Shown here one piece after another: positions 1 to 11,874 of a DNA stretch of 64,000 bases. The DNA comes from RPQJ01 sp041910015. Its GTDB lineage: Bacteria; Pseudomonadota; Gammaproteobacteria; Steroidobacterales; Steroidobacteraceae. The stretch covers positions 1 to 64,000 of the forward strand of contig JAYRRR010000125.1 of the NCBI GenBank assembly GCA_041910015.1, in the 5' to 3' direction. A program made the position numbers and the translations under genes. The notes below the pieces were generated by a model that was given only the letters and a program-made list of their open reading frames with translations, was not told the DNA's origin and did not search any database. The stretch's first letter is position 1, and each line of letters starts with the position of its first letter.

Positions 1-855
<855 letters not shown>

Positions 856-928
856 CCGCCCGCTTCTCCCGCGTGCTGGCGGGGCGAGGCAGGCCGCTCC
901 TGCCCGGTCCGGGCGACGGACGCGGAGT

Positions 929-956
929 CTTGAAACCGCCGTCCTCGCCCAAATAT
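929..956 (+). promoter_or_regulatory. Candidate sigma32 (heat-shock) promoter of lon
   Basis: CTTGAAA at 929-935 and CCCAAATAT at 948-956, separated by 12 bases, resemble the sigma32 pattern CTTGAAA - 11 to 16 bases - CCCCATnT. The site lies about 145 bases upstream of the lon start, in the clpX-lon gap. lon is a classical heat-shock gene, which fits. The -10 element is imperfect, so this is a candidate only. Confidence 0.5.
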
Positions 957-1099
957 CGCCCCCGCGTCGCCCCGGCGCGATAAAATTTTCCCGCAACACC
1001 CCGTCCCACCGCCCCATGTCGCGACGGGATGCCCGTTCTGCCCCCCCCCATCCTCTCCCACCGCGCCGGAGAGGGAAGACGGCCCGGAGACACCGCAAC

Positions 1100-3562
<2,463 letters not shown>

Positions 3563-3588
3563 AACGAATCGAGGAGGACCACGAGCTC

Positions 3589-3861
3589 ATGAACAGAAAC
3601 GATCTCATCGACGCGGTGTCGGAGCGCACATCGCTCGCGAAGTCCGACGCCGCGCGCGCCGTCGAGGCGGTGCTCGCCGCGATCACCGAGGCGTTGCAGA
3701 AGGGCGACGCGGTGATGCTGTCGGGCTTCGGCACGTTCGCGACCAAGACCCGCGCGGCCCGGACGGGGCGCAATCCGCGCACGGGCGAGCCCATCGACAT
3801 CCCGGCCAGCAAGGTGCCCGGCTTCAAGGCTGGCAAAGGCCTGAAGGATGCCGTAAGCTAG
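3589..3861 (+). CDS. hupB: HU-type DNA-binding protein
   Basis: 90-residue HU/IHF family nucleoid protein that bends DNA without strong sequence preference. It starts MNRNDLIDAVSE and carries the family signature around GFGTF and the beta-arm segment RTGRNPRTGE (DNA-contacting arm with the intercalating Pro), then a short helical C terminus. The Shine-Dalgarno GAGGAGG at 3571-3577 lies 11 bases before the ATG. Placement directly after lon matches hupB of pseudomonads, so HU rather than IHF. Two tRNA genes follow within 20 bases and are probably in the same transcript. Confidence 0.96.
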   Translation: MNRNDLIDAVSERTSLAKSDAARAVEAVLAAITEALQKGDAVMLSGFGTFATKTRAARTGRNPRTGEPIDIPASKVPGFKAGKGLKDAVS

Positions 3862-3880
3862 TGGGCTCCCAGAGGGGCAC

Positions 3881-3956
3881 GGGTGCTTAGCTCAGCTGGG
3901 AGAGCGACGCCCTTACAAGGCGTAGGTCGGGGGTTCGAACCCCTCAGCACCCACCA
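3881..3956 (+). tRNA. tRNA-Val (anticodon TAC)
   Basis: 76 bases. The acceptor stem is GGGTGCT (3881-3887) with AGCACCC (3946-3952), the discriminator is A and the CCA is encoded at 3954-3956. The anticodon stem ACGCC/GGCGT encloses loop CTTACAA, giving anticodon TAC at 3914-3916. The T arm contains GGTTCGAAC. Only 19 bases separate it from the HU gene. Confidence 0.97.
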
Positions 3957-3965
3957 GAACGACGC

Positions 3966-4042
3966 GGAGTGGTAGTTCAGTCGGTTAGAATACCGGCCTG
4001 TCACGCCGGGGGTCGCGGGTTCGAGTCCCGTCCACTCCGCCA
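3966..4042 (+). tRNA. tRNA-Asp (anticodon GTC)
   Basis: 77 bases. The acceptor stem GGAGTGG (3966-3972) pairs with CCACTCC (4032-4038), the discriminator is G and the CCA is encoded at 4040-4042. The anticodon is GTC at 4000-4002 in loop CTGTCAC. It is close to the E. coli tRNA-Asp sequence. It lies 9 bases after tRNA-Val, in tandem. Confidence 0.97.
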
Positions 4043-4057
4043 GCTCTGGCTCCGCCG

Positions 4058-4080
4058 AAAGCCCGCTCACGCGGGCTTTT
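4058..4080 (+). terminator. Rho-independent terminator after the HU/tRNA unit
   Basis: Perfect hairpin AAAGCCCGC - TCAC - GCGGGCTTT ending in a T run. It lies 15 bases after tRNA-Asp and 72 bases before ppiD, so it probably closes the lon/HU/tRNA transcription unit. Confidence 0.88.
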
Positions 4081-4151
4081 GCATTTCAGGGGCCGTGCGG
4101 GCCGTCAGGCCCTACAATCCGCATCCTTCAATCTTTCTGCATCCCTGACAC

Positions 4152-6059
4152 ATGCTCCAGAGAATTCGCGACAGGATATCGGGCTGGTTTGCGGCGCTGT
4201 TCCTCGGGGCCATCGCCGTCGTCTTCATCTTCTGGGGCATCCAGTTCGAGTCGTCGGTGACGACGGAGGCGGCCCGCGTCAACGGCGTGGAGATCCCGGC
4301 CCAGACGGTGCAGCGGGCCTGGCAGGAGCGCCAGTCCGAGCTCCAGCAGCAACTGCACGGCGAACTGCCGGCCGACCTGGTCCGGACCGAGCAGACGCGG
4401 ATGCTCGACGACTTCGTCGACCGCGAGTTGCTCGTGCAGCGGGCACACGACAGCGGCTATCGCGTGGGCGACCGCGAACTCGCCGACACGCTGGCGCGGA
4501 TTCCCGCGCTGCAGGTGGACGGCCAGTTCTCCCGCGACCGTTATGCGGCGCTGTTGCAGCAGCAGGGGCGCAGCGAGGCCGAGTTCGAGCGCGAATTCCG
4601 CCGCGACCTGGAATCCTCGCAATTGCGCAACGCCGTGCTCGTCTCGTCGTTCGTGACGCCGGGTGAGCTGCAGCGCCGCATCCGTCTGGAGGGCGAGACC
4701 CGCGAGATCGCCTATGCGCTGGTGCCCGCGGCCCGCTACGCGGCAGTGGCCGTCACTCCGGAGCAGATCGCGGCGTACTACGACAAGAACAAGTCGCAGT
4801 ACATGACCGACGAATCGGTGGCGCTGCAGTACCTGCGGCTCGACCTGGCGGACGTCGCCTCCGGCGTGCAGGTCGACGAGGATGCGCTGCGCACGTATTA
4901 CGAGGAGAATGCGGCCCGCAACGCGACGCCGGAGCGGCGCAAGGCGAGCCACATCCTGATCGAGTCGGGCAGCGACGACACCGCGGCGAAGAAGAAGGCC
5001 GAGGCGTTGCTCGCGCGCGCCAAGGCCGGCGAGGATTTCGCGAGGCTCGCGCGCGAGAATTCGGACGATCCCGGCTCGAAGGCCGCCGGCGGCGAACTCG
5101 GCTGGTCGACGCGCGAGGCCTACGTCAAGGAATTCGCCGACGCGCTGTTCTCGATGCAGAAAGGCGAGATCCGCGGCCCGGTCCGCACGCAGTTCGGGTA
5201 CCACATCCTGCGTCTCGAGGACGTCGAGACGCCGCGCGTGCGCGGCTTTGAGGAGATGCGTGGGGAACTCGAGCCGGAGTTCCGGCGTGAACAGGCGCAA
5301 TCCCGCTTCTACGAGAAGTCGCAGCAGCTCGCCGACGAGTCCTTCGCCGCGCTGAGCGAGCTCGAGAGCGTGGCGAAGAAGCTCGGCATGCCGCTGCATA
5401 CCGTCGAGCGCTTCACGCGACAGGGGGGCGGCGCTCTCGGCAACGATCGCAAGATCATCGATGCGGTGTTCTCGACGGACGTGCTGCAGGATCGGCAGAA
5501 CAGCCCGCCGATCGCGCTCGGCGACGAGAGCGTCGTCGTGCTGCGCGTCACCGACCACAAGTCGGCCGAGCAGCGGCCGCTCGACGCGGTGCGCGACGAG
5601 ATCACGGCGCGGCTGCAGCAGGACGGCGCGCGCAAGGCGGCGGCCGACGCGGCCGCGGCCCTCGCGAAGCGCGTGTCGGCCGGCGAGTCGCTGGCGCCCG
5701 TGGCCGGTCCGGCCGGCCTAACGGTCACGGCACCGCAGACCGTCACGCGCTCCGGCCCCGTCAGCGAGACCGCCGCGCCGGTCCCGCCGGAGCTGATCAA
5801 GGCCGTCTATCAGGCACCGTACCCATCGGCGGGCATGCCGAGCGCCGGCAGTGTCACGCTCGCCTCGGGCGACGCCGTCGCGTTCGCGGTGACGGGCGTG
5901 CAACCGGGCGGCCTCGACGCGACCGCGGCGGCCGAGCTGCCGCAGCACGCGCAGCAGTTCGCCCAGGTCAACGGTGCCGTGGAGTTCACTGCCTACCTCG
6001 AGGAGCTGAAGCGGACCTCGAAGGTCAAGGTGAACGACAAGCTGTTCGCGACGGAATGA
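4152..6059 (+). CDS. ppiD: PpiD, membrane-anchored periplasmic peptidyl-prolyl isomerase/chaperone
   Basis: 635 residues. An N-terminal hydrophobic segment (about 12-32) anchors the protein in the inner membrane. A SurA-like N-terminal chaperone region (about 35-200) follows, then a parvulin domain (about 262-358) starting with RRKASHILI and ending FGYHILRLED, and a long C-terminal region. The length and layout match gammaproteobacterial PpiD (about 620 residues), which assists folding of proteins leaving the Sec translocon. A TACAAT -10-like box lies at 4113-4118. It converges with fabI, whose end is 6 bases away, and I see no clear terminator between them. Confidence 0.95.
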   Translation: MLQRIRDRISGWFAALFLGAIAVVFIFWGIQFESSVTTEAARVNGVEIPAQTVQRAWQERQSELQQQLHGELPADLVRTEQTRMLDDFVDRELLVQRAHDSGYRVGDRELADTLARIPALQVDGQFSRDRYAALLQQQGRSEAEFEREFRRDLESSQLRNAVLVSSFVTPGELQRRIRLEGETREIAYALVPAARYAAVAVTPEQIAAYYDKNKSQYMTDESVALQYLRLDLADVASGVQVDEDALRTYYEENAARNATPERRKASHILIESGSDDTAAKKKAEALLARAKAGEDFARLARENSDDPGSKAAGGELGWSTREAYVKEFADALFSMQKGEIRGPVRTQFGYHILRLEDVETPRVRGFEEMRGELEPEFRREQAQSRFYEKSQQLADESFAALSELESVAKKLGMPLHTVERFTRQGGGALGNDRKIIDAVFSTDVLQDRQNSPPIALGDESVVVLRVTDHKSAEQRPLDAVRDEITARLQQDGARKAAADAAAALAKRVSAGESLAPVAGPAGLTVTAPQTVTRSGPVSETAAPVPPELIKAVYQAPYPSAGMPSAGSVTLASGDAVAFAVTGVQPGGLDATAAAELPQHAQQFAQVNGAVEFTAYLEELKRTSKVKVNDKLFATE

Positions 6060-6065
6060 GTGCGT

Positions 6066-6854
6066 TCAGTCCTCCGCGAAGCTCATCCCCACGTGGCTGA
6101 ACCCGGCGTCCACGTACAGCACCTCGCCGGTGATGCCCGAAGCCAGGTCCGCGCAGAGGAACGCCGCCGCGTTGCCGACTTCCTCGATGGTGATGTTGCG
6201 ACGCAGGGGTGTCGCTGCCGCGAACTGCGACAGCATCTTGCGGAAGCCGCCCACGCCGGCGGCGGCCAGTGTCTTGATCGGGCCCGCCGAGATCGCATTC
6301 ACGCGGATGCCCTGCGGGCCGAGGTCGGCGGCGAGGAAGCGCACGTTGGCCTCGAGGCTGGCCTTCGCCAGCCCCATGACGTTGTAGTTCGGGATCGAGC
6401 GCACGGCACCGAGGTATGACAGCGTGACGATCGCGCCCGCGCGACCCTGCATCAGCGGCAGCCCGGCCTTCGCCAGCGCCGTCAGGCTGTAGCTGGAGAT
6501 CTCGTGCGCGATGCGGAAGCCGTCGCGGGTCGTGCTCTCGACGAACGTGCCGGCGAGTTCCTCGCGCGGCGCGAAAGCGACCGAGTGGACGATGACGTCG
6601 AGCGAGTCCCACACCTCGCCGAGCGCCGCGAAGGCGGATGCGATCTCGGCGTCCGACGCGACATCCATCGGCAGCGTCGCCTTCGAGCCGAACGCGCCTG
6701 CCATCTCGACCACGCGGTCCTTCAGCCGGTCGTTCTGGTAGGTGAAGGCCAGTTCCGCGCCTTCGCGATGCATCGCCGATGCGATGCCGTGTGCGATCGA
6801 ACGCTCCGAGGCGAGCCCCACGATGAGGGCCCGCTTGCCTGTCAGGAATCCCAC
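6066..6854 (-). CDS. fabI: Enoyl-[acyl-carrier-protein] reductase FabI (NADH)
   Basis: 262-residue short-chain dehydrogenase of the FabI class, catalysing the last reduction of each fatty acid elongation cycle. It starts MGFLTGKRALIVG with the FabI-type cofactor loop (GLASERSIAHG). The catalytic residues are Tyr147, Tyr157 and Lys164 (Y-x6-K), matching E. coli Tyr146, Tyr156 and Lys163. It is the last gene of a minus-strand unit gloB-mltD-fabI, starting 4 bases after mltD ends. Confidence 0.97.
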   Translation of the reverse strand: MGFLTGKRALIVGLASERSIAHGIASAMHREGAELAFTYQNDRLKDRVVEMAGAFGSKATLPMDVASDAEIASAFAALGEVWDSLDVIVHSVAFAPREELAGTFVESTTRDGFRIAHEISSYSLTALAKAGLPLMQGRAGAIVTLSYLGAVRSIPNYNVMGLAKASLEANVRFLAADLGPQGIRVNAISAGPIKTLAAAGVGGFRKMLSQFAAATPLRRNITIEEVGNAAAFLCADLASGITGEVLYVDAGFSHVGMSFAED

Positions 6855-6858
6855 TTGA

Positions 6859-8517
6859 TCAGCCTCCGCTTGGGCTAGAGTCGACGTAGAGGACGAGACG
6901 CTGGCCGGTGCGCAGCGAGGACGACTGGCGCAGCCGGTTCCAGGTCATGATTTCGCGCACGGTCACGTTGAACCGGCTGGCGATCTGCGACAGCGTGTCG
7001 CCGCGGCGCACCTTGTAGGTGGTCTGGCTCGCGCTGCCCGCGGCCGTGGCACGCGAGCCGGTGCCGGGAATCTCGAGGCGCGCGCCGGCCACGAGGCCGG
7101 CGTTGCTCGACAACCCGTTCGTCGAAGCCAGTGCCGGCACCGTGACGCCGTAGCGGCGCGCGACGCCCCAGAGCGTGTCCCCGGACCTGACGACGTGGAC
7201 GCGCGGTTTCGGTGGCGCCGCAGTCTTCTGCCGCTCGGGCAACTGCGCCGCGATGTCCTCGCGAGACGCCGCGAGCATGGCGAGCGTCGCCGTCGCGCCC
7301 GCCTGCGGGATCAGCAGCGAGTCACCCGGGTGGATGGTCGAGCCGCGGATGTCGTTCGCGGCCCGCAGCGATTCCGTCGAAACGCCGTACTGGCGCGAGA
7401 TCGCGCTCAGCGTCTCGCCGCGGCGGACGCGGTGACGCACCTCGGGCGGCGGTTCGGCCGCGGCCACGAGCAGCTTGCCTTCGGCCTCGAGCGCCGCGTG
7501 GTCCAGCATCGCCTGGCGGAACGTCTCGGCGTTCGGCACCGGCAGCAGCAGGCGGTGCGGGCCCTTGGGGGGTGTCGTCATGCGGTTGTAGGCCGCGTTC
7601 AGCGCGAACATGTCCTCGCGAGTGATGCCGGCGAGGTCCGCCGCGTCGCCCAGGTGCACCTGACGACCGGGGTCGACGACATCGAAGTAGGGCTGGTTGG
7701 GGATGGCCGCGAAGGCGAGGCCGTACGTCTCGGGATTGCGCACGATGCGGCTGATCGCGAGCAGCTTCGGCACATAGTCGCGCGTCTCCGCGCGCAGGTC
7801 GAGACTCCAGAAGTCGGTCGGCAGGCCGCGCTCCCGGTTGCGGCGCACGGCGGAGCTGACGGTGCCTTCGCCGCCGTTGTAGGCGGCAATCGTGAGGAAC
7901 CAGTCGCCGCCGAAATACTGGTTCAGGTATTGCAGGTAGGTGAGCGCGGCGTCCGTCGCGTCGATCACGTCGCGGCGCTCGTCGATCCACCAGTTCTGCT
8001 CGAGCCCGTAGTGACGGCCCGACGATGGAATGAACTGCCACAGGCCCGAAGCGCGGCTGCGCGAGTAGGCCACGGGGTTGAACGCGCTCTCCACGACCGG
8101 CAGCAGCGCGAGTTCGAGCGGCAGACTGCGCTTCTCGATCTCGGTGACGATGTAGTACAGGTAGCGCGAGCCCCGCTTGAACGTGCGATCGAGGAAGTCG
8201 GGCCGGCTGCGGTAGGTCTCGAGCTCGCGGTCGATCGCGTGGTGCTGCACGTCCGGCAGCGCGTATCCGTCGCGGATGCGGTCGAGGATGTCGGTGTACT
8301 GCTCGGGCGGCAGATGCGGCACCGTGCGGGCCGGCGAAAGGCCCGGCCCCGGGATCGTGACCGTATTGCGGTCGAGGCTCGGGCGGTCGGCCGGCCGCGT
8401 CGGCGACGGCGGCAGGCTCGAGTACGGGGTCGAGTCGGTCGTGGCGCAGCCGGCCAGCACCGAAGCGACGAGCAATGGCGCCCAGGCGAATCGAAGTCGG
8501 CATCGGATCGGGTTCAT
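6859..8517 (-). CDS. mltD: MltD-like membrane-bound lytic murein transglycosylase with three LysM domains
   Basis: 552 residues. It has a lipoprotein signal peptide with lipobox LAGC (Cys24). A family 1 SLT domain spans about 130-245 with catalytic Glu143 in PVVESAFNP, the SGLWQF motif and AAYNGGEG. Three LysM peptidoglycan-binding repeats follow at about 361-404, 440-484 and 500-545, separated by Ala/Pro-rich linkers. It cleaves the MurNAc-GlcNAc bond with 1,6-anhydro product formation in the periplasm. I chose the ATG at 8517 because it overlaps the gloB stop (ATGA) and directly precedes the signal peptide; the frame is open much further upstream without homology. Confidence 0.95.
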   Translation of the reverse strand: MNPIRCRLRFAWAPLLVASVLAGCATTDSTPYSSLPPSPTRPADRPSLDRNTVTIPGPGLSPARTVPHLPPEQYTDILDRIRDGYALPDVQHHAIDRELETYRSRPDFLDRTFKRGSRYLYYIVTEIEKRSLPLELALLPVVESAFNPVAYSRSRASGLWQFIPSSGRHYGLEQNWWIDERRDVIDATDAALTYLQYLNQYFGGDWFLTIAAYNGGEGTVSSAVRRNRERGLPTDFWSLDLRAETRDYVPKLLAISRIVRNPETYGLAFAAIPNQPYFDVVDPGRQVHLGDAADLAGITREDMFALNAAYNRMTTPPKGPHRLLLPVPNAETFRQAMLDHAALEAEGKLLVAAAEPPPEVRHRVRRGETLSAISRQYGVSTESLRAANDIRGSTIHPGDSLLIPQAGATATLAMLAASREDIAAQLPERQKTAAPPKPRVHVVRSGDTLWGVARRYGVTVPALASTNGLSSNAGLVAGARLEIPGTGSRATAAGSASQTTYKVRRGDTLSQIASRFNVTVREIMTWNRLRQSSSLRTGQRLVLYVDSSPSGG

Positions 8518-9299
8518 GGTTCCTGGCGAAAGCCGTCCTTCCATGCGCGCAGGGCCGCGAACACGTCCACGGGCGACGGCAGCGGACGACCGGCGTGCCG
8601 TTCCGCTGCGGCACGCACCGGGGGCGAGCGCGAGCGCAGAAAGGGATTGATGCGGCGCTCGCGTCCGAGCGTGGACGGGAGCGTGGTTTCGTCGCCTTCG
8701 CGGCGTCGGCTCGCTTCGGCCAGCGCCTCGCGCACGTCGGAGTTGTCGGGTTCCACCGCCACCGCAAACCGCAGGTTCGCGAGCGTGTATTCGTGGGCGC
8801 AGTACACGCGAGTGGAGTCGGGCAGGGCCGCGAGACGGTCGAGCGAATCGAGCATCTGCGTGGCCGTGCCTTCGAACAGCCGGCCACAGCCGGCGCTGAA
8901 CAGGGTGTCGCCGCAGAACACGGCGCCGTGTCCGGCGTAGGCGATGTGGCCGAGCGTGTGACCAGGCACGGCCATCACCGAGAACCGCAGCCCGAGGTGT
9001 CCAAGGTCGACCGTGCCTCCGTCGTCGAGCGCCTGCGCCGCACAAGGCAGGCTTTCGCGCGCCGGCCCGAAAACCGGCGCGCCGTGCTTTCCGGCCAGCG
9101 CACCGACTCCGCCGACGTGATCGGCGTGGTGGTGCGTGACGAGGATGCCCCGCAGATCGAGTCCCGTCTCCTGCAAGGCCCGATCTACCGGCCGGTCGTC
9201 ACCCGGATCGACCACCACGGCCGCCGTCGCGTCTGCCGGGGCGCGAATCAGCCAGATGTAGTTGTCCGAAAACGCCCGCACCGGGCTCACCTGCAGCAT
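8514..9299 (-). CDS. gloB: Hydroxyacylglutathione hydrolase (glyoxalase II)
   Basis: 261-residue metallo-beta-lactamase-fold enzyme that hydrolyses S-lactoylglutathione to lactate and glutathione. The binuclear-metal motif THHHADH is at 55-61. Further metal ligands appear in the PGHTLGH segment and the CGDTLF segment. The C-terminal substrate domain has the CAHEYTLAN motif. It is divergent from the methyltransferase gene, with a 129-base shared upstream region, and its stop overlaps the mltD start by 4 bases. Confidence 0.96.
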   Translation of the reverse strand: MLQVSPVRAFSDNYIWLIRAPADATAAVVVDPGDDRPVDRALQETGLDLRGILVTHHHADHVGGVGALAGKHGAPVFGPARESLPCAAQALDDGGTVDLGHLGLRFSVMAVPGHTLGHIAYAGHGAVFCGDTLFSAGCGRLFEGTATQMLDSLDRLAALPDSTRVYCAHEYTLANLRFAVAVEPDNSDVREALAEASRRREGDETTLPSTLGRERRINPFLRSRSPPVRAAAERHAGRPLPSPVDVFAALRAWKDGFRQEP

Positions 9300-9428
9300 T
9301 ACGGCAAGAGACTCCTCTGCGGCCCATGCGTCCGGGCGCGGGTATTAGAGCCGGTCGGGCCGCAAATTTCCATCATCCGGCGCACGTTTTTCAACGCGCG
9401 ACAGGCACTTGCCGTTATCCTTGCGTGC

Positions 9429-10157
9429 ATGACCGCAACTGAGGCCGTGGCGCGCTGGATGCAGACCCCGCTCGGCTCCGCCGTGCTGGCGCTCGAAACC
9501 CGGCTGCTCGACGAGGAACTCGCCGACGTGGTCGGCTTCGAACTGCTGCAGGTGGGCTGCTGGGGCGACGCGGCGACGCTCTGCGCAGGTGCACGCACGC
9601 AGCACCGCACGCTGATCGCGCCCGACGCGGGGGGGGCGCGCGCTGTCCGCGCGAGCTTCGACGCGCTGCCGGTGGCCACGAACTCGGTGGAGGCGGTGCT
9701 GCTGCCGCATACGCTGGAACACGCTCCGCGGCCGCACGAGTTGCTGCGCGAGGTAGACCGCGTGCTCGTGGGCGAGGGCAACGTCGTCATCTGCGCGTTT
9801 AGTCCCTGGGGACCCTGGGGCGCGCGGCACTATTTCGCGAGCGGCCGGTTTCCGCCGCATGCCTTGCGCATGCTGAGCGAACGACGCACGCGCGACTGGC
9901 TGAGCCTGCTCGGCTTCGAGGTCGTCGTCGCGCGGCGCTACCTCTTTTCGCCGCCCTGGGCGCAACGCATGTTCGGCCTGCGGCCCGGCAGCTGGCTCGA
10001 GGAGCAGGGCCCGCGGCTGGCTGCGCCGCTCGCGGGCGCGTATTTGCTGAAGGCGCGCAAGCGCGTGCACTCGGTGACGCCGATCCGTCCGGCCTGGACC
10101 GCCCGGCCGGTCCTCGTGGGCGGCGCGCCCGAGCCGACGACGAGACAGGCCGCGTGA
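9429..10157 (+). CDS. SAM-dependent methyltransferase-like protein of the gloB-rnhA interval
   Basis: 242 residues with a class I methyltransferase-like core: LLQVGCWGD around residues 40-48 in the place of the SAM glycine-rich loop, then LPHTLEHAPRPHELLREVDRVL as the helix-strand after motif III. The glycine loop is degenerate (QVGCWG), as often in this family. The gene between gloB and rnhA is a conserved neighbour in Gammaproteobacteria, but I know of no established substrate. Its stop overlaps the rnhA GTG start (GTGA), so the two are probably translationally coupled. The upstream region 9300-9428 must hold divergent promoters for this gene and gloB; I see no strong sigma70 match there. 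Confidence 0.8.
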   Translation: MTATEAVARWMQTPLGSAVLALETRLLDEELADVVGFELLQVGCWGDAATLCAGARTQHRTLIAPDAGGARAVRASFDALPVATNSVEAVLLPHTLEHAPRPHELLREVDRVLVGEGNVVICAFSPWGPWGARHYFASGRFPPHALRMLSERRTRDWLSLLGFEVVVARRYLFSPPWAQRMFGLRPGSWLEEQGPRLAAPLAGAYLLKARKRVHSVTPIRPAWTARPVLVGGAPEPTTRQAA

Positions 10158-10639
10158 GCGCGACGCCAGCGGACCGGCCACAGGGCGTGGCGCCGGGCGA
10201 CGTGGTCGTCTACACGGACGGCGCGTGCAAGGGCAATCCGGGCCCGGGCGGCTGGGGTGCGTTGCTGATTGCCGGCGAGCACCGCAAGGAACTGCACGGC
10301 GGCGAGGGGCTCACGACCAACAACCGCATGGAACTCGTGGCGACGATCGAGGCGCTCGCGGCGCTGAAACGGCGCTGTCGCGTCCGGCTCTACACGGACT
10401 CGCAGTACGTGCGGCTCGGCATCACGCAATGGCTGCCGCAGTGGAAGCGACGCGGTTGGAAGACCGCCGACCGCAAGCCCGTGAAGAACGAAGACCTCTG
10501 GCGCCTGCTCGAGGCGCAGATCGAGCGGCACGAGGTCCACTGGCACTGGGTCAAGGGGCACGCGGGGGATCCGGGCAACGAGCGGGCGGATGCGCTCGCC
10601 AACGAGGGCATCCGGTCGCTGGCGCGAGCGGATCGCTGA
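10154..10639 (+). CDS. rnhA: Ribonuclease HI
   Basis: 161 residues. It degrades the RNA strand of RNA-DNA hybrids. The catalytic carboxylates are all present: Asp22 (YTDGAC), Glu60 (NNRMEL), Asp82 (YTDSQYV) and Asp146 (NERADALA). The basic protrusion WKRRGWKTADRKPVKN is also present. The GTG start overlaps the upstream stop. In pseudomonads dnaQ follows directly; here a sugar aminotransferase gene intervenes. Confidence 0.97.
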   Translation: MSATPADRPQGVAPGDVVVYTDGACKGNPGPGGWGALLIAGEHRKELHGGEGLTTNNRMELVATIEALAALKRRCRVRLYTDSQYVRLGITQWLPQWKRRGWKTADRKPVKNEDLWRLLEAQIERHEVHWHWVKGHAGDPGNERADALANEGIRSLARADR

Positions 10640-10747
10640 GGCGTCGCCGCACTCCCGCGGGGGCGGCCGGACGGTTCCTTCGGCACGGATCGCCGGGCCC
10701 TCGTAAAATGGGCGGATCGACCGGCGGTCGACCACAACAGGCAGCTC

Positions 10748-11863
10748 ATGGACTTCATCGACCTCAAGACCCAGTACCGGCAGCTCAAGCCGGCGATCGA
10801 CGCGGGCATCGCCCGGGTGCTCGAGCACGGGCAGTACATCCTCGGCCCCGAGGTGTCGGAACTCGAGCAGAAGCTCGCCGAGTACGTCGGGGCCAGGCAC
10901 TGCGTCGGCGTCGCGAGCGGCACTGACGCACTGCTGATCGCGCTGATGGCGCTCGACGTGGGACCGGGCGACGAAGTGATCACCGTGCCCTTCACCTTCT
11001 TCGCGACCGCCGAGGTCATCGCGCTGCTCGGCGCGAAGCCCGTCTTCGTCGACATCGATCGCAAGTCGTACAACATGGACCCGGCGCAGCTCGAAGCGGC
11101 GATCACGCCGCAGACCCGGGCGATCCTGCCGGTGTCGCTGTACGGGCAATGCCCCGACATCGACGCGATCAACCGGATCGCCGACAGGCACCGTCTGCCC
11201 GTGATCGAGGACGCCGCGCAGAGCTTCGGCGCCACCTACAAGGGCAGGCGATCGGGCGGGCTCACGACCATCGGTGCCACGTCGTTCTTCCCGTCGAAGC
11301 CGCTCGGCTGCTATGGCGACGGCGGCGCGCTGTTCACGAACGACGACGCCTGCGCGAAGCTGTTTCGCGAGATCCGCGTACACGGGCAGGATCGCCGCTA
11401 CCACCATCCGCGGCTCGGGATCTGCGGGCGCCTCGACTCGATCCAGGCCGCGGTGCTGCTGGCCAAGCTCGAGACGTTCGACGAGGAAGTCGCCGCCCGC
11501 GGCCGCATCGGCGCGCGCTACGCGGAGCTGATCAGCGCGAAGTTCGGCAAGGGGGCACAGGCCAGCGTGCAGGCACCCGAGCTCGAATCGTTCAATACCA
11601 GCGTGCATGCGCAGTACACGGTGGAGGTCGACAACCGCGACATCGTCGAGACGCGCATGAAGCAGCTCGGCGTGCCGACGGCGGTGCATTATCCCGTGTC
11701 GTTGCACATGCAGCCGGTGTTCCGCGGCCTGGGCCACGCGGAGGGCGACTTCCCGCTGTCCGAGGCGGCCGCACGGCGCGTGATGAGCCTGCCGATGCAT
11801 CCGTACCTGACCGAGGTGCAGCAGGCGCAGGTCGTGGACGCCCTGGCCCAGGCTGTCGCCTGA
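10748..11863 (+). CDS. wbpE: WbpE-type UDP-sugar 3-aminotransferase (PLP, DegT/DnrJ/EryC1 family)
   Basis: 371 residues, strongly similar throughout to Pseudomonas aeruginosa WbpE as I recall it: start FIDLKTQ, HGQYILGPEV, SLYGQCPDIDAIN, and the PLP lysine Lys184 in SFFPSKPLGCYGDGGA, followed by GQDRRYHHPR. WbpE transaminates UDP-3-keto-GlcNAcA to UDP-GlcNAc(3N)A using glutamate. Its partners WlbA and WbpD are encoded 5-6 kb downstream, beyond dnaQ and nhaB. A TAAAAT -10-like box sits at 10704-10709. Its position between rnhA and dnaQ is unusual and suggests recruitment of the gene into a housekeeping interval. Confidence 0.93.
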   Translation: MDFIDLKTQYRQLKPAIDAGIARVLEHGQYILGPEVSELEQKLAEYVGARHCVGVASGTDALLIALMALDVGPGDEVITVPFTFFATAEVIALLGAKPVFVDIDRKSYNMDPAQLEAAITPQTRAILPVSLYGQCPDIDAINRIADRHRLPVIEDAAQSFGATYKGRRSGGLTTIGATSFFPSKPLGCYGDGGALFTNDDACAKLFREIRVHGQDRRYHHPRLGICGRLDSIQAAVLLAKLETFDEEVAARGRIGARYAELISAKFGKGAQASVQAPELESFNTSVHAQYTVEVDNRDIVETRMKQLGVPTAVHYPVSLHMQPVFRGLGHAEGDFPLSEAAARRVMSLPMHPYLTEVQQAQVVDALAQAVA

Positions 11864-11874
11864 CGCCGCCTACC

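Noticed and set aside
3858..4070. Minus-strand open frame of about 70 codons across the tRNA pair
   Set aside because: It is a translation of the tRNA-Val and tRNA-Asp genes, with the familiar GLEPAT and GSNPRPTP strings of tRNA antisense artefacts.
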